From an uncultured Prevotellaceae bacterium (GTDB lineage: Bacteria > Bacteroidota > Bacteroidia > Bacteroidales > Bacteroidaceae): a stretch of 64,000 nt of DNA. A model generated the notes under the pieces. It did not search any database. It was given only the letters and a program-made list of their open reading frames with translations, and was not told the DNA's origin. Shown in pieces: positions 24,614-33,281 of the stretch. Every line of letters begins with the position of its first letter. The first letter of the stretch is position 1. Location of the stretch: contig CACYYG010000009.1 in the NCBI GenBank assembly GCA_902778535.1, forward strand, positions 179,504 through 243,503, written 5' to 3'. Both the position numbers and the translations under genes were made by a program.

Positions 24614-25726
24614 TTATAGTCCAGATTTCCTGATTTCCTCGTCAAGTGCTTTCGGTAGGGCATGGCGGTTGAGGAACATATAGGTGGTGTTCAGCGCTAT
24701 GTAGTCGCGTGACATATACCATGTACCTTTGTAGTCGCCGCTTTCGCCCCAGGAGTTCTTCACCATGTAGTATGGCTTACCCTGCTCGTCAACAGCTTTG
24801 CCGTAGATGAGCATCACATGGTCGTAGGTAAATCTCCAGTCATCCCATTGCTCCTGCCGCATCTGCTGTGTCGGCACGATGCCATCGGGAAGCATGGCTA
24901 ATCCTGTCCGTGTAAAATCGCCAGAGACGTCGCCTCCCCACGCCACGGTAAAGCCAGCATCCAATGCCTTATCAACAGCCTCCATTAACTGTTCGATGGG
25001 GATGTTGTAGCTGGGTTTCAGCCTCCATTTATATGGGGCTTCGATGATAAACCACTGATTGAAGGGATGATGGGTAAAGCTGGTCAGGCTTACATAGTCG
25101 TCAAGGTCAAGGCCAAGGTTTTCCGCAAACGACCTTGGAGTAAATGTCTTTCCTTCATAGACAAACGACTCAGGGCAACTGCCTATGTACCGATCTATTA
25201 CAGCCTGTACACTGTCGCGCCAATGAGGTAGCGGTTCCTTCGCATCCCTGCGCACGGTGCCGCTAACCCTTTTCTCCAGTTCAGGGAAGAACACCTTGAA
25301 GTTTGCAAGCGAGTCGCCCGTCAGCGATCCAGGTGCGGGCATGGCGTTCTCAGGACAGATGCCATGATGCCTTATCACCTCCAGCACATCGTCGCAAGAG
25401 CCTCCTTCTGAAATCTGGCTGTAGCCGTGCATCCGTACATAGTGAGTAGCACAGTCCATGTAGTCTTTATTTACTACGAACATCTCACACAGGTCGTATG
25501 TCTTTCCCGTCTTTCGTAGTATCTCGCTCTCAAAGTAGCCCAGCGTGGCATATGCCCAGCAAGTGCCGCTGCGCCACTGGTTTTTCACTGAGGTGACAGG
25601 ATTCTTCTTAACTATGGTGAATGCCTTCTTTGTGTTCGTTGCAATGGCTTCTCTTTGCAGATTCTCCTGCGCAGACATAGTAGTCGCCAACAGTACGGAT
25701 ATTATCAATATAACCTTTCTTATCAT
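24614..25726 (-). CDS. Exported C1-family cysteine protease
   Basis: A 370-aa protein with signal peptide MIRKVILIISVLLATTMSAQ. The papain-like catalytic Cys is in SGTCWAYATLGYFESE (about 53-68), the His in YDHVMLIYG and the Asn in VKNSWGESG near the C-terminus. The layout resembles bleomycin hydrolase/aminopeptidase C (PepC), usually cytoplasmic; Bacteroidales have exported forms. It probably degrades peptides in the periplasm. It lies 20 bp upstream of the sirtuin gene. Confidence 0.85.
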   Translation of the reverse strand: MIRKVILIISVLLATTMSAQENLQREAIATNTKKAFTIVKKNPVTSVKNQWRSGTCWAYATLGYFESEILRKTGKTYDLCEMFVVNKDYMDCATHYVRMHGYSQISEGGSCDDVLEVIRHHGICPENAMPAPGSLTGDSLANFKVFFPELEKRVSGTVRRDAKEPLPHWRDSVQAVIDRYIGSCPESFVYEGKTFTPRSFAENLGLDLDDYVSLTSFTHHPFNQWFIIEAPYKWRLKPSYNIPIEQLMEAVDKALDAGFTVAWGGDVSGDFTRTGLAMLPDGIVPTQQMRQEQWDDWRFTYDHVMLIYGKAVDEQGKPYYMVKNSWGESGDYKGTWYMSRDYIALNTTYMFLNRHALPKALDEEIRKSGL

Positions 25727-25764
25727 GGTTTATTCAATTGTTTGTTTCCTGTTCAGTATTGTGC

Positions 25765-26025
25765 TTAGTCCTTTGTGTTCGCCGCTGTGGACGATGTGGT
25801 CTCGTTCTCGGCTTCCAATGTTCCTTCTGAGCCTAATAGTGACGACCCTTTAGGTAAAAAAAAAGTCATGGGAGCGGCTTTCTCATAGAAGAAATGGTAT
25901 AGTTCCTTTCTTCTCTTCTCCCTTTCTTTCTCCTGCTGTCGCTCCTTCTGCTCGCGAGCCTCCTTTTCTCGAAAACTCTCCAGCATCCCCTTCAGGGCAT
26001 CTTCTATTTCCTTCATATTATCCAT
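25765..26025 (-). CDS. Small charged coiled-coil protein, 86 aa
   Basis: The N-terminal half is a highly charged helix (Lys, Arg, Glu heptads such as REKEAREQKERQQEKE), and the C-terminus is Ser/Thr-rich. It sits 6 bp after the ADP-ribosylglycohydrolase gene, which supports expression. The family is not recognised. Confidence 0.5.
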   Translation of the reverse strand: MDNMKEIEDALKGMLESFREKEAREQKERQQEKEREKRRKELYHFFYEKAAPMTFFLPKGSSLLGSEGTLEAENETTSSTAANTKD

Positions 26026-26031
26026 TCTTTC

Positions 26032-26994
26032 CTACCAATTATCTCTTGCTTTGCCACGCTCAGCCATCAGCTTCCGCTTCTCGTTTTTCACATTGTCCAC
26101 TATGTCCCTCAGTTCTTCACGGTCACCATCTTCGAGCAAGTCCCATGCTGCTTCGCTGAACTCCTTTCTGTAGAACGTCGTGTCAATCAGTTTTTTGATA
26201 ATCCAGGGCCTTTTGTGACGAAATTCCGCGTAGACATGTTGCATTTCCTCTGGGAGCATGTCACTGACATTGAACATGACACCACTTGGCAGCCCCCAGA
26301 TGGCTTCTGCCATGCTTCCCACGATGGCGCCGAGCGTATCTGCGTCTGCTCCGAGGCTGACGGCCAGGCGCACGGCATCCACAAAGTCCGTTGCCATGCT
26401 GATGATTTTCAGCGCAACGGGCACCGTCCCCTGACACGTCTCGTCGAAGCGGTTCAGTACCGATGCCTTCGGCATGTTGATGTCATAGCCAGAGAACTGT
26501 ACACACTCTTGAAGGATCTCGTCGATGTGCATGGGTGCAGACTGATAGGACTTCTTGTTGAATTGTAAAGCCCTGAAGATGGCCAGTGCTACCGTCTGTG
26601 CCCCTTTGATACCCTCATCATGGTTATGTGTGGGGATAGCCGTGGCCGCTGCTGCGTCAAGCACGTCATCGATATACTCATACCAGTAGGCCACAGGACT
26701 GACGCGCATTGCAGCACCGTTACCAAAGGAGTTGGACGGCTGAGGGTTATTACTGTGTACCCACTGCGCAAATCGTCCTCCATAGCCTCCCATAGGATGC
26801 GGGTAGCGGTTGCACCAGTCGTGCATGCTCTCACCGAAATCCCTATGATGTATCAGTGCATCTGCAATGGCTACTGTACAAATGGTGTCATCTGTAAAGC
26901 TGTTCTCCTTTGACAGCCACTCAAAGTTATAGTCGTTGGTGGGGTTGAACTCCCATCGGCTGCCTACTATGTCACCTATGATTGCTCCTAACAT
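26032..26994 (-). CDS. ADP-ribosylglycohydrolase (ARH/DraG family)
   Basis: A 320-aa protein with the ARH metal-site motifs GAIIGDIVGSRWEF (3-16), FTDDTICTVAIADAL (about 33-47) and LGADADTLGAIVGSMAEAIWG (about 235-255). Asp residues in these motifs bind two Mg ions. Family enzymes remove ADP-ribose from Arg, Ser or other acceptors; the substrate here is unknown. It is one of several ADP-ribose-related genes in the window. The last ~40 residues are charged and probably flexible. Confidence 0.9.
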   Translation of the reverse strand: MLGAIIGDIVGSRWEFNPTNDYNFEWLSKENSFTDDTICTVAIADALIHHRDFGESMHDWCNRYPHPMGGYGGRFAQWVHSNNPQPSNSFGNGAAMRVSPVAYWYEYIDDVLDAAAATAIPTHNHDEGIKGAQTVALAIFRALQFNKKSYQSAPMHIDEILQECVQFSGYDINMPKASVLNRFDETCQGTVPVALKIISMATDFVDAVRLAVSLGADADTLGAIVGSMAEAIWGLPSGVMFNVSDMLPEEMQHVYAEFRHKRPWIIKKLIDTTFYRKEFSEAAWDLLEDGDREELRDIVDNVKNEKRKLMAERGKARDNW

Positions 26995-27013
26995 ATTATT
27001 GTTGATTATTTAT

Positions 27014-27382
27014 TCAAACATCACCCAGCACTTCGTAGATGTCATCAAAAGGCTCTCCCTCATTGTAGATTTCATCCAGCTCGTTGTGCTCATCTAACAT
27101 CTCTTGTGTATAAACCCTTCTGTCAAACAACAAAACTGTACAGCCATTTCTGGTGTCAAAGCGCCAGTCATGGCCAAAGGAATCGAACCAGTTCTTGTCA
27201 ACCTCTGTAAGAAGGTAATGGGCACCAATACCCACTTCACCGTATGCTATTTTGCAGCCTTGACCAGCCTGTATCTCTTCTGAGACACATCGGTTTTGAC
27301 AATCAAACACCTTATAGAAACGATTGCCATTATCATCTTCGCGGATGACTGCCTCTTCCCTATTGTTTCTTAAGTATCTCAT
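27014..27382 (-). CDS. Hypothetical protein, 122 aa
   Basis: A soluble, acidic, beta-rich protein ending in a helical acidic tail (DEIYNEGEPFDDIYEVLGDV). The start overlaps the stop of the HD-hydrolase gene by 4 bp (ATGA), so translation is probably coupled. No family recognised. Confidence 0.65.
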   Translation of the reverse strand: MRYLRNNREEAVIREDDNGNRFYKVFDCQNRCVSEEIQAGQGCKIAYGEVGIGAHYLLTEVDKNWFDSFGHDWRFDTRNGCTVLLFDRRVYTQEMLDEHNELDEIYNEGEPFDDIYEVLGDV

Positions 27383-27810
27383 ATCTGCTTAACCAAAGGT
27401 TCTATTATACTCAATGCCTTCTCATGCTTTGCCACTATGCTCCAATGGCCTCCCGCCCTGCCCCGTTGGAGGTTGTGGGAAAGGTCGTTATATTTAACAT
27501 GTATGGCAATGTCGTTGCCAGAGGAAGCTATCTGCTCCACATACTCTTCATAAGCCATCTTGTCCTTGTCGTGTGTCAGCAGTCTCAGCGCATCAACGAT
27601 ATTCTCGTCAACGCCGCGCCGTATCAGTTCTTCAAACGTAATGCCAGAGTCTTCCACGACATCGTGCAGCAGACCGGCTATCTGCTCCTCACGGTTGCGT
27701 CCAGCTATTGCCACTATCATTGGATGCAGGATGACAGGATTCCCGTCAAGGTCTTTCTGTCCTTCATGTGCCTCAATGGCTATTCTAAGTGCTTCTTCTA
27801 TCGTAATCAT
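27379..27810 (-). CDS. Mesh1-like HD-domain hydrolase
   Basis: A 143-aa single HD domain of the RelA/SpoT-hydrolase type: LDGNPVILHPMIVA (21-34), GLLHDVVEDSGIT (46-58; H49-D50, E53-D54), and NDLSHNLQ (108-115) where SpoT has the DRLHN-type motif. There is no synthetase domain. It is a candidate (p)ppGpp hydrolase, or, as shown for Mesh1, an NADPH phosphatase. It overlaps the 122-aa gene by 4 bp. Confidence 0.8.
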   Translation of the reverse strand: MITIEEALRIAIEAHEGQKDLDGNPVILHPMIVAIAGRNREEQIAGLLHDVVEDSGITFEELIRRGVDENIVDALRLLTHDKDKMAYEEYVEQIASSGNDIAIHVKYNDLSHNLQRGRAGGHWSIVAKHEKALSIIEPLVKQI

Positions 27811-27821
27811 ATTATACTATT

Positions 27822-28985
27822 CTACTTGGAGGTTTTCACTCTTTTCTTCACCGTCACTTGCGAAGGGAAGCAGTAAGCAAGGTCGCCGCGCTGGTTGATG
27901 GTATTACGCATGTTTTCTTCAGTACGAGGCAGGCGGCCTTTATACACAGTTTGCTTTCCCCATTTGACAGTAACAGGTTTGTTGAGGTTGATGATGCTGT
28001 CATTGAGATAGAGCGTGACGGAGGTGTAGTCCTCAGTGTCAATGTTGATAGTATTATCTTTGACTGAGACACGCAACTCAGCCCCTTTCTTTGTCTCTTC
28101 CTCTGGTACGCCAAGCCAGTAGAAATGTTTGTGTCCACGGTCACCCTGTACCCAAGCCACTGTAGAAGGATAAGGGTGACGATGATACTGGGCCATCCAC
28201 GGCAAGGCAGTCTTATCTTCAAGATCCATCCAGTGAGGCTTTCCTGGCAGTATATGCGTCTCATGAATGAATCCCGTCGGGTCGGACTGCTGAAGGGAAT
28301 CCATTTCCAATCCACGCTGTGCATTGACACGGTTGCGGTCGTAGGCAGCATCGTCACCACCACACCATATCATGAATGGCAGGTTACGCAGCGACAGCAT
28401 GTTGACATCGCCCGGGTGTCCCGCCATCATCGATGCTGCTGCCCAGCGGTCGGCCATGCGCGGTGCCATACGCCAGACACCATCGCCTCCAGCAGAGTAC
28501 CCCAGGAGGTAAACCTTGTTTGGGTTTACATGATGAAAGACAACCATTGTCCGTATCAGCTCATCGAGCATGTCGTCGATGGGGGGCTTGAACCACATGT
28601 CCCAATCGTCCCATGGGGCGCGTGGAGCTACATATATCCCTTCTTCAGGCTGGTACAGTCTTTTCTGGTTCTCCCACTGGCTGTCATTGAGGGCCGTAGG
28701 TGCGTTGCCGCCGCCGTGCATCGAGATCCACAGGCTTCTTCCGTCAACTGGCTCCTGTCCGTAGACTTTCACATCATAGCGCATGTGAAGACCATTTTGG
28801 GTTATGCAGTTTGTCTCATCGTTCTTTTTCAGCAGCCCTGTCTGGTCGGATAGCCATTCTGCCACAATCTGGTCTCGTATCTGCTCCGCAACATCCCGAG
28901 ACAGTGTTGTCTGCTGCGCCTTAACATTCGGCATGACTGCAAACAGCAATAGGATGACGCTGATGATTCTTTCTCTTTTGTCCAT
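27822..28985 (-). CDS. Exported alpha/beta-hydrolase esterase
   Basis: The start at 28985 gives the signal peptide MDKRERIISVILLLFAVMPN with cleavage after VKAQ. The nucleophile elbow is LLGYSAGGDGVW (GxSxG), preceded by an oxyanion segment near ISMHGGGNAP. The C-terminal part contains the His region (GDRGHKHFYWLG). It resembles PHB-depolymerase/feruloyl-esterase-like enzymes of about 390 aa. The likely site is the periplasm or cell surface; the natural ester is unknown. Confidence 0.8.
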   Translation of the reverse strand: MDKRERIISVILLLFAVMPNVKAQQTTLSRDVAEQIRDQIVAEWLSDQTGLLKKNDETNCITQNGLHMRYDVKVYGQEPVDGRSLWISMHGGGNAPTALNDSQWENQKRLYQPEEGIYVAPRAPWDDWDMWFKPPIDDMLDELIRTMVVFHHVNPNKVYLLGYSAGGDGVWRMAPRMADRWAAASMMAGHPGDVNMLSLRNLPFMIWCGGDDAAYDRNRVNAQRGLEMDSLQQSDPTGFIHETHILPGKPHWMDLEDKTALPWMAQYHRHPYPSTVAWVQGDRGHKHFYWLGVPEEETKKGAELRVSVKDNTINIDTEDYTSVTLYLNDSIINLNKPVTVKWGKQTVYKGRLPRTEENMRNTINQRGDLAYCFPSQVTVKKRVKTSK

Positions 28986-29004
28986 TCGTCTTATAGTCAC
29001 TGTT

Positions 29005-29490
29005 TTATAGCTTTACATACTCTGTATGCTTGATTCTTGTGTTGTTAGGCGGTCCAATTTCTTCATACCACACTCTTATAGTTGGATTTTTCCTTGAACG
29101 TGTTTTGGAGTCAGTCGCTTCCCCATATTCATCATAGGTGAGCTGTTTGCCATCTTTCATGACTGGACAACTGAATATCTTCCATCCTTTTTTCTTGGAG
29201 TTATAATCCTTACCCAACTCCTGCTCTGCCCACACTCCAAATCGAACAGATACATAATATTCTACCGCCCCTTCTGTCTTCAAAGGATACGGGGAATGTT
29301 TTCCGATAACATCATTGTGAGTCATTGCGATTAGTCTGCCCTCCTTGTCTACTTCAATCTCAGATATGTAGCTACTACCACCATAAGTGGCAATGCGGAA
29401 TTTCAGGACACACGGTCTCTTTCCGTATCTCACTGCCAGTATGACAAACATGGCAATCATTAAGAAAATGATAATCAGTATAATCATCAT
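29005..29490 (-). CDS. Membrane-anchored hypothetical protein, 161 aa
   Basis: An uncleaved N-terminal membrane helix (IILIIIFLMIAMFVILAV, about 3-20) is followed by a beta-rich soluble domain of about 135 residues. No motif identifies it. It sits between the esterase and lipoprotein genes, all in one direction. Confidence 0.65.
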   Translation of the reverse strand: MMIILIIIFLMIAMFVILAVRYGKRPCVLKFRIATYGGSSYISEIEVDKEGRLIAMTHNDVIGKHSPYPLKTEGAVEYYVSVRFGVWAEQELGKDYNSKKKGWKIFSCPVMKDGKQLTYDEYGEATDSKTRSRKNPTIRVWYEEIGPPNNTRIKHTEYVKL

Positions 29491-29536
29491 ATCTTCTTAT
29501 TGCTTCAACTGTTACTCAGCGGTTTCATGTAAAGCT

Positions 29537-29881
29537 TCATTCGTCCTCATACCCTTCTTCGTAGGCCTCATTCTCATCATCATCTTCATAGTCATCCGCA
29601 TAGTTCATCCCCGGATGGCCAGCCAGACGGTCTTCCTCTGCCTGTGCAGCGCCTTCCTCAAAAGCGTCTTCGACATCGCTCAAAGGTTCGCTTATAATCG
29701 GAGTCGTAGGCACTTTTTCTTGCTGTATTTCCTCCTTTTGTTCTGAAGGAACATATTCATAAGTCATGGTTGAAGGAGCCGCCTTCTCTTCAGGCTGTGC
29801 CACCGTCCCCTTGTCTTTCTGGTCGCAGCCTGACAACAGGGAGCAACCTAATAGGATTAGCAGGAAAAATCTGTTGCTCAT
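29537..29881 (-). CDS. Lipoprotein with acidic C-terminus, 114 aa
   Basis: A lipoprotein signal with lipobox LLSGC (C19) is followed by a Pro/Glu-rich linker and a strongly acidic tail (about 95-114). It is probably anchored in the inner or outer membrane. The function is unknown. Confidence 0.7.
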   Translation of the reverse strand: MSNRFFLLILLGCSLLSGCDQKDKGTVAQPEEKAAPSTMTYEYVPSEQKEEIQQEKVPTTPIISEPLSDVEDAFEEGAAQAEEDRLAGHPGMNYADDYEDDDENEAYEEGYEDE

Positions 29882-29894
29882 CAGTTATTTCATT

Positions 29895-30158
29895 TTATAG
29901 GTAGTCAATATGAAAAGGAAACTCACAGTCTTGGCATTTACATGAGCCGTCTCGGTATATGGTCACATTAGGACTGCCACATTCTGGGCAATATACATCG
30001 GAATGATTGTCATTATAAGATGTTAAGCCGCCCCTGTATTTTTTCATGGTTTGGCTACCATGTTTATAAGTGCGGCGTCGCCTGGGCACTCCGAAGTCTT
30101 CCGCTATCAGTGCAATCAGGCAGAAAACAATTGCTGCTATAATGATAAACGTCATCAT
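29895..30158 (-). CDS. Membrane-anchored zinc-ribbon protein, 87 aa
   Basis: The N-terminal membrane helix (about 3-19) is followed by a basic stretch (PRRRRTYKHG) and a C-terminal four-Cys zinc ribbon, CPECGSPNVTIYRDGSCKCQ plus C78. The function is unknown; such ribbons often mediate protein contacts. Confidence 0.7.
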   Translation of the reverse strand: MMTFIIIAAIVFCLIALIAEDFGVPRRRRTYKHGSQTMKKYRGGLTSYNDNHSDVYCPECGSPNVTIYRDGSCKCQDCEFPFHIDYL

Positions 30159-30165
30159 GCTCTTA

Positions 30166-30843
30166 TCACGTTATTTCGTTAAATTTGGTCTTTGTTTTCC
30201 AATATATTTTTCCGTTGGCCCGTTTGACACGACTCATAAATTCCGGGAGTTTCATTCCGTAGGAACGTAAGATGTCGTTACATTGGAATATCGCGTCATT
30301 GATTTCGGAGTTTCTCGCTAAATTCTCTCCTCTTGTATAAACATATCCGGCCTTTTTTACCTCAAACCGGGTAAGTCTTTTTTCATCAACGATGGTCAGG
30401 ACACGTTCAATGGTTTCTTTGGACATTTTGAGGAATGTCTTTTTCCTGATAATAACCCTCTCTTCCAGAGTTCCTTTGTTCGGGTCTTCAAAAATGATGT
30501 CGCCGAATTGGATGTGTTCAGAATCACTGAAGTCTATCTCATCGTACAAGTCGCAATACAAGTCTATTAGATAGAGCATATTGCCTATGGTCTCTTTATC
30601 GACATCAGGACATGGAATTTCCGGGTGCTCGGAAACAATGTCTTTAACATCTTCAATGTTCAGTTCACAGAGAATATAACGCCACTCTTCATTGTCAGGT
30701 ATTATGCATGTGTATATTTCCCCATTTTCATCTACTGGCCTGAAGGAATGTGCAAAGCCATACGTCGTTATGGACTGACGAACATCTTCAGCCATGTCCT
30801 TTATACCGCACCAAGTGTTATCGATTATGATTGCCATAGACAA
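30166..30843 (-). CDS. Hypothetical protein, 225 aa
   Basis: A soluble alpha/beta protein, rich in Asp and Glu in its first half, with no recognised domain. The C-terminus is basic and beta-rich (RVKRANGKIYWKTKTKFNEI). The gaps to neighbours are 7 and 10 bp. Translation may begin at the first or third codon (both Met). Confidence 0.6.
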   Translation of the reverse strand: MSMAIIIDNTWCGIKDMAEDVRQSITTYGFAHSFRPVDENGEIYTCIIPDNEEWRYILCELNIEDVKDIVSEHPEIPCPDVDKETIGNMLYLIDLYCDLYDEIDFSDSEHIQFGDIIFEDPNKGTLEERVIIRKKTFLKMSKETIERVLTIVDEKRLTRFEVKKAGYVYTRGENLARNSEINDAIFQCNDILRSYGMKLPEFMSRVKRANGKIYWKTKTKFNEIT

Positions 30844-30853
30844 AAGTTACTTT

Positions 30854-31177
30854 CTAATTCTTGAGTATGGCAGTTTTATCATAGTCAGCCCACATCAGGC
30901 GCAGCTCCATACAGTCATTTGTTTGTTCAGGCTTCACTCCTGGGCATGGTAGTTGGCTGCTGCCCGCTTGTATCCTCCATGTCCCAAGAGGCCTCTCGTC
31001 AGGACAGGCATTGTTGATGTCCTTTATGAGTGCGTCTACCACCCAAGAACAAAGCATGCCGGTAACGATGAAAGAGTACCCTTCGGCGCGTGAGCCATTC
31101 ACATGGATGTTCACATCCACCTTTGCTCCAGCGCAAACCTTCTTCACTATTCGTTTGATTTTCTCGTCGTCGTACAT
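30854..31177 (-). CDS. Hypothetical protein, 107 aa
   Basis: The N-terminal 60 residues alternate strands and helices in a way reminiscent of a small alpha/beta sandwich (IVKKVCAGAKVDVNIHVNGS); five Cys are scattered. The family is not recognised. It lies just downstream of the XseA-like gene. Confidence 0.55.
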   Translation of the reverse strand: MYDDEKIKRIVKKVCAGAKVDVNIHVNGSRAEGYSFIVTGMLCSWVVDALIKDINNACPDERPLGTWRIQAGSSQLPCPGVKPEQTNDCMELRLMWADYDKTAILKN

Positions 31178-31212
31178 ATCATGTTGTATTAGTTCAGTAT
31201 ATTATGCAAATA

Positions 31213-32736
31213 TCAGATTAGTATACACACTATCCAGCTCGCAAGACCAATCAGAGTAACTACAGTGGTTACCATTCCCAAGCATCCCCTTTTCTTTTTC
31301 AGAGCCTCTTCGAGCTGCCTTTCTAGTTGTCTCTGCCTGTCTTTCGCATCATTGAGATCTTTGGCCGCTTGCGTGTTCTGTGCAGTCAACTTCTGCAGTG
31401 ACTTGTTCAGTTCACCGTTAGTTGTTTGCATCTTCGTCAAGCTCTCTTTGAAGTCTTTTGCCTGTTTTGCATTCTCCTCTGTCTGTTTCTTCAGCTGACC
31501 TTGGAGTTTGCCCATCTGTTCAGAATTGGTTTTTGTCAGCTCAGTTATTTTCTTCTGTAATTCCTCATTCTGCTTGTTGGACTTATCCATCTGCTCCTTC
31601 GCCTGAGCCTGGACTTTGGCAAGAGCATCGTCATTCTTCTTTTGTTGTGCTTCCAGGTTTTTCTTATTCTCTTCCAGTTGTTTCTGGTGAGCCTTGGCGT
31701 TTTCCTCTTGAATTTTTTTCAGGTTTTCAGTATTTGCCTTACGCTGTTCTTCTGCCTGCTTATTCAGCTTGCCAACTTGTTCAAGCAACTCCTTGTTCTT
31801 CTTGTTTGCATCTTCAATCTGCTTGATGAACTGTTTTTTGATGTCCTCGATGAGTGCTGCACGGGAGTTGTTACGCATGGCAGAAGCATTCTCATGAATC
31901 TCTGAGAAATACTGCCCAAGACCCTGCGGTGTCGAAGTCCAGTAGTCAGCCACTTCGCGTAAGAATATAGTTTCCGGTCTATGTCCCACACCTGATATGA
32001 AGGCTGTCCTCAGGCTCACGACGGCTTCGATGACCTCGGGCTTGTCTACGTCCGTATTAGAGTCAATGCCGCCGCCACGATAGATGGCGATAGCATCATA
32101 TCCCTGTCCGTCCAGGCTTCTGATGATGTTGCATAGTGCCTCTGTCTGTGTGAATGTCACCCTCGTCTCATCGAAGTCAAAGGAAGCTCTCGCTGCACGC
32201 AACCCATCTTCAAAGTCCCCCTGTGTCCTTGTTCCTTGTGCCAGGATAAGTGCCACCTTCGGTTTCCTTTTCCCTTCTATAATTATCTGGCTGAGAACGG
32301 CCTTGACGTTTTTCAGGCCGGAGGCAAGTTTTTTCTTTCTGAGGTCAAACAGCTTCAGCTCGTTCTCTGTGATGAACTGGTCTTTGACTATCTCGAATCG
32401 CGTGACATTGACTACAATTTGTATGGTACCGTTGGTAAATGGGTTTAGCTCAATGATGCCGCCCACCTGAACGAGACTGTTTGACTGTAGGCGGCTTCGG
32501 TCTTGCCTGTTAATCTTCAGTGTGACGGTCACATTTGTATTGACATCCCTCAACTCGTCATAGAAAGCTGCCCATCCTGGATTCTGGTTTGGCTTCTGAA
32601 TGTATATGCCCCGCAGCCAAACCACGCCATTGCTCTTTCCTCTTTCAAGGAATGAGCGGTAGATGCCCACTAACTCCACTGGAGTATAGTAGCTCACTGC
32701 GGGAAGGTTCTGTGTATCGTTCGGCATATTGATCAA
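31213..32736 (-). CDS. XseA-like protein with coiled coil and C-terminal membrane anchor
   Basis: A 507-aa protein. Residues about 20-120 look like the OB-fold of the exonuclease VII large subunit. Residues about 140-280 match its catalytic domain: KVALILAQGTRTQGDFEDGL (160-179), YRGGGIDSN (219-227) and FISGVGHRPE (246-255), compared with RGGGS and GHExD in XseA. A long coiled coil (about 300-480) follows, and then, unlike XseA, a membrane helix (about 484-507). XseA needs the small subunit XseB; none is adjacent. I infer a membrane-tethered nuclease, possibly in phage defence. The final His-x-Asp equivalent is HRPE, so activity must be tested. Confidence 0.75.
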   Translation of the reverse strand: MINMPNDTQNLPAVSYYTPVELVGIYRSFLERGKSNGVVWLRGIYIQKPNQNPGWAAFYDELRDVNTNVTVTLKINRQDRSRLQSNSLVQVGGIIELNPFTNGTIQIVVNVTRFEIVKDQFITENELKLFDLRKKKLASGLKNVKAVLSQIIIEGKRKPKVALILAQGTRTQGDFEDGLRAARASFDFDETRVTFTQTEALCNIIRSLDGQGYDAIAIYRGGGIDSNTDVDKPEVIEAVVSLRTAFISGVGHRPETIFLREVADYWTSTPQGLGQYFSEIHENASAMRNNSRAALIEDIKKQFIKQIEDANKKNKELLEQVGKLNKQAEEQRKANTENLKKIQEENAKAHQKQLEENKKNLEAQQKKNDDALAKVQAQAKEQMDKSNKQNEELQKKITELTKTNSEQMGKLQGQLKKQTEENAKQAKDFKESLTKMQTTNGELNKSLQKLTAQNTQAAKDLNDAKDRQRQLERQLEEALKKKRGCLGMVTTVVTLIGLASWIVCILI

Positions 32737-32755
32737 TCTTTAAAGTGGCACTCCT

Positions 32756-33259
32756 TCATTCATCCGCTTCATTTTCAGAGTCCTCATCAACATTTTGTAT
32801 ATTGTATCCGAGTTCTTTGAGTTTATGTCTAAGGTCTGTCTTTTGAGCTTTTAGGTATGATATTTTCTCTTTCTTGGATTCCAGTTTCTTGTGCAAGTTC
32901 TCAATTTCCCTTTCAGCCCGCATGAGTTTGAGATTGAGAGAAGCCGTTTCCAGATCCCATTGCTTGTCACTCATCAGAGCGACCACATCATTCTGAAGGT
33001 CTTTCTTCTCCTGGCAAACCTTTTTATAGTCGTGGTACAACATCTTATACATGCCTTCAATGGGGATATCGGTGTTAATATTACCTTTCATGCTCAGTTG
33101 AGACAAGATTTTGAGGATGTCTGTAACAGGTTCCAATATCTCCATTTTCTTGACACCTAATATATTGACATGAGGGAGAATCCCCTCTATCATATACTGG
33201 GCTTCCAATATCAGGTCTCGGGCATCCTCTAATTTGGTTATTGCTTCTTTCTTGTCCAT
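32756..33259 (-). CDS. Coiled-coil protein, 167 aa
   Basis: The start at 33259 (MDKKEAITKLEDARDLILEA) avoids overlap with the upstream gene. The C-terminal two thirds is a continuous coiled coil (LMRAEREIENLHKKLESKKE), ending in an acidic tail. It lies 19 bp upstream of the XseA-like gene, so it could be a partner of that protein's coiled coil. Confidence 0.65.
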   Translation of the reverse strand: MDKKEAITKLEDARDLILEAQYMIEGILPHVNILGVKKMEILEPVTDILKILSQLSMKGNINTDIPIEGMYKMLYHDYKKVCQEKKDLQNDVVALMSDKQWDLETASLNLKLMRAEREIENLHKKLESKKEKISYLKAQKTDLRHKLKELGYNIQNVDEDSENEADE

Positions 33260-33281
33260 GTATGACTCTTGTTTTAGTCGT

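Noticed and set aside
28125-28853. Plus-strand 242-codon frame
   Set aside because: It is antisense to the esterase, whose signal peptide and GxSxG motif are clear.
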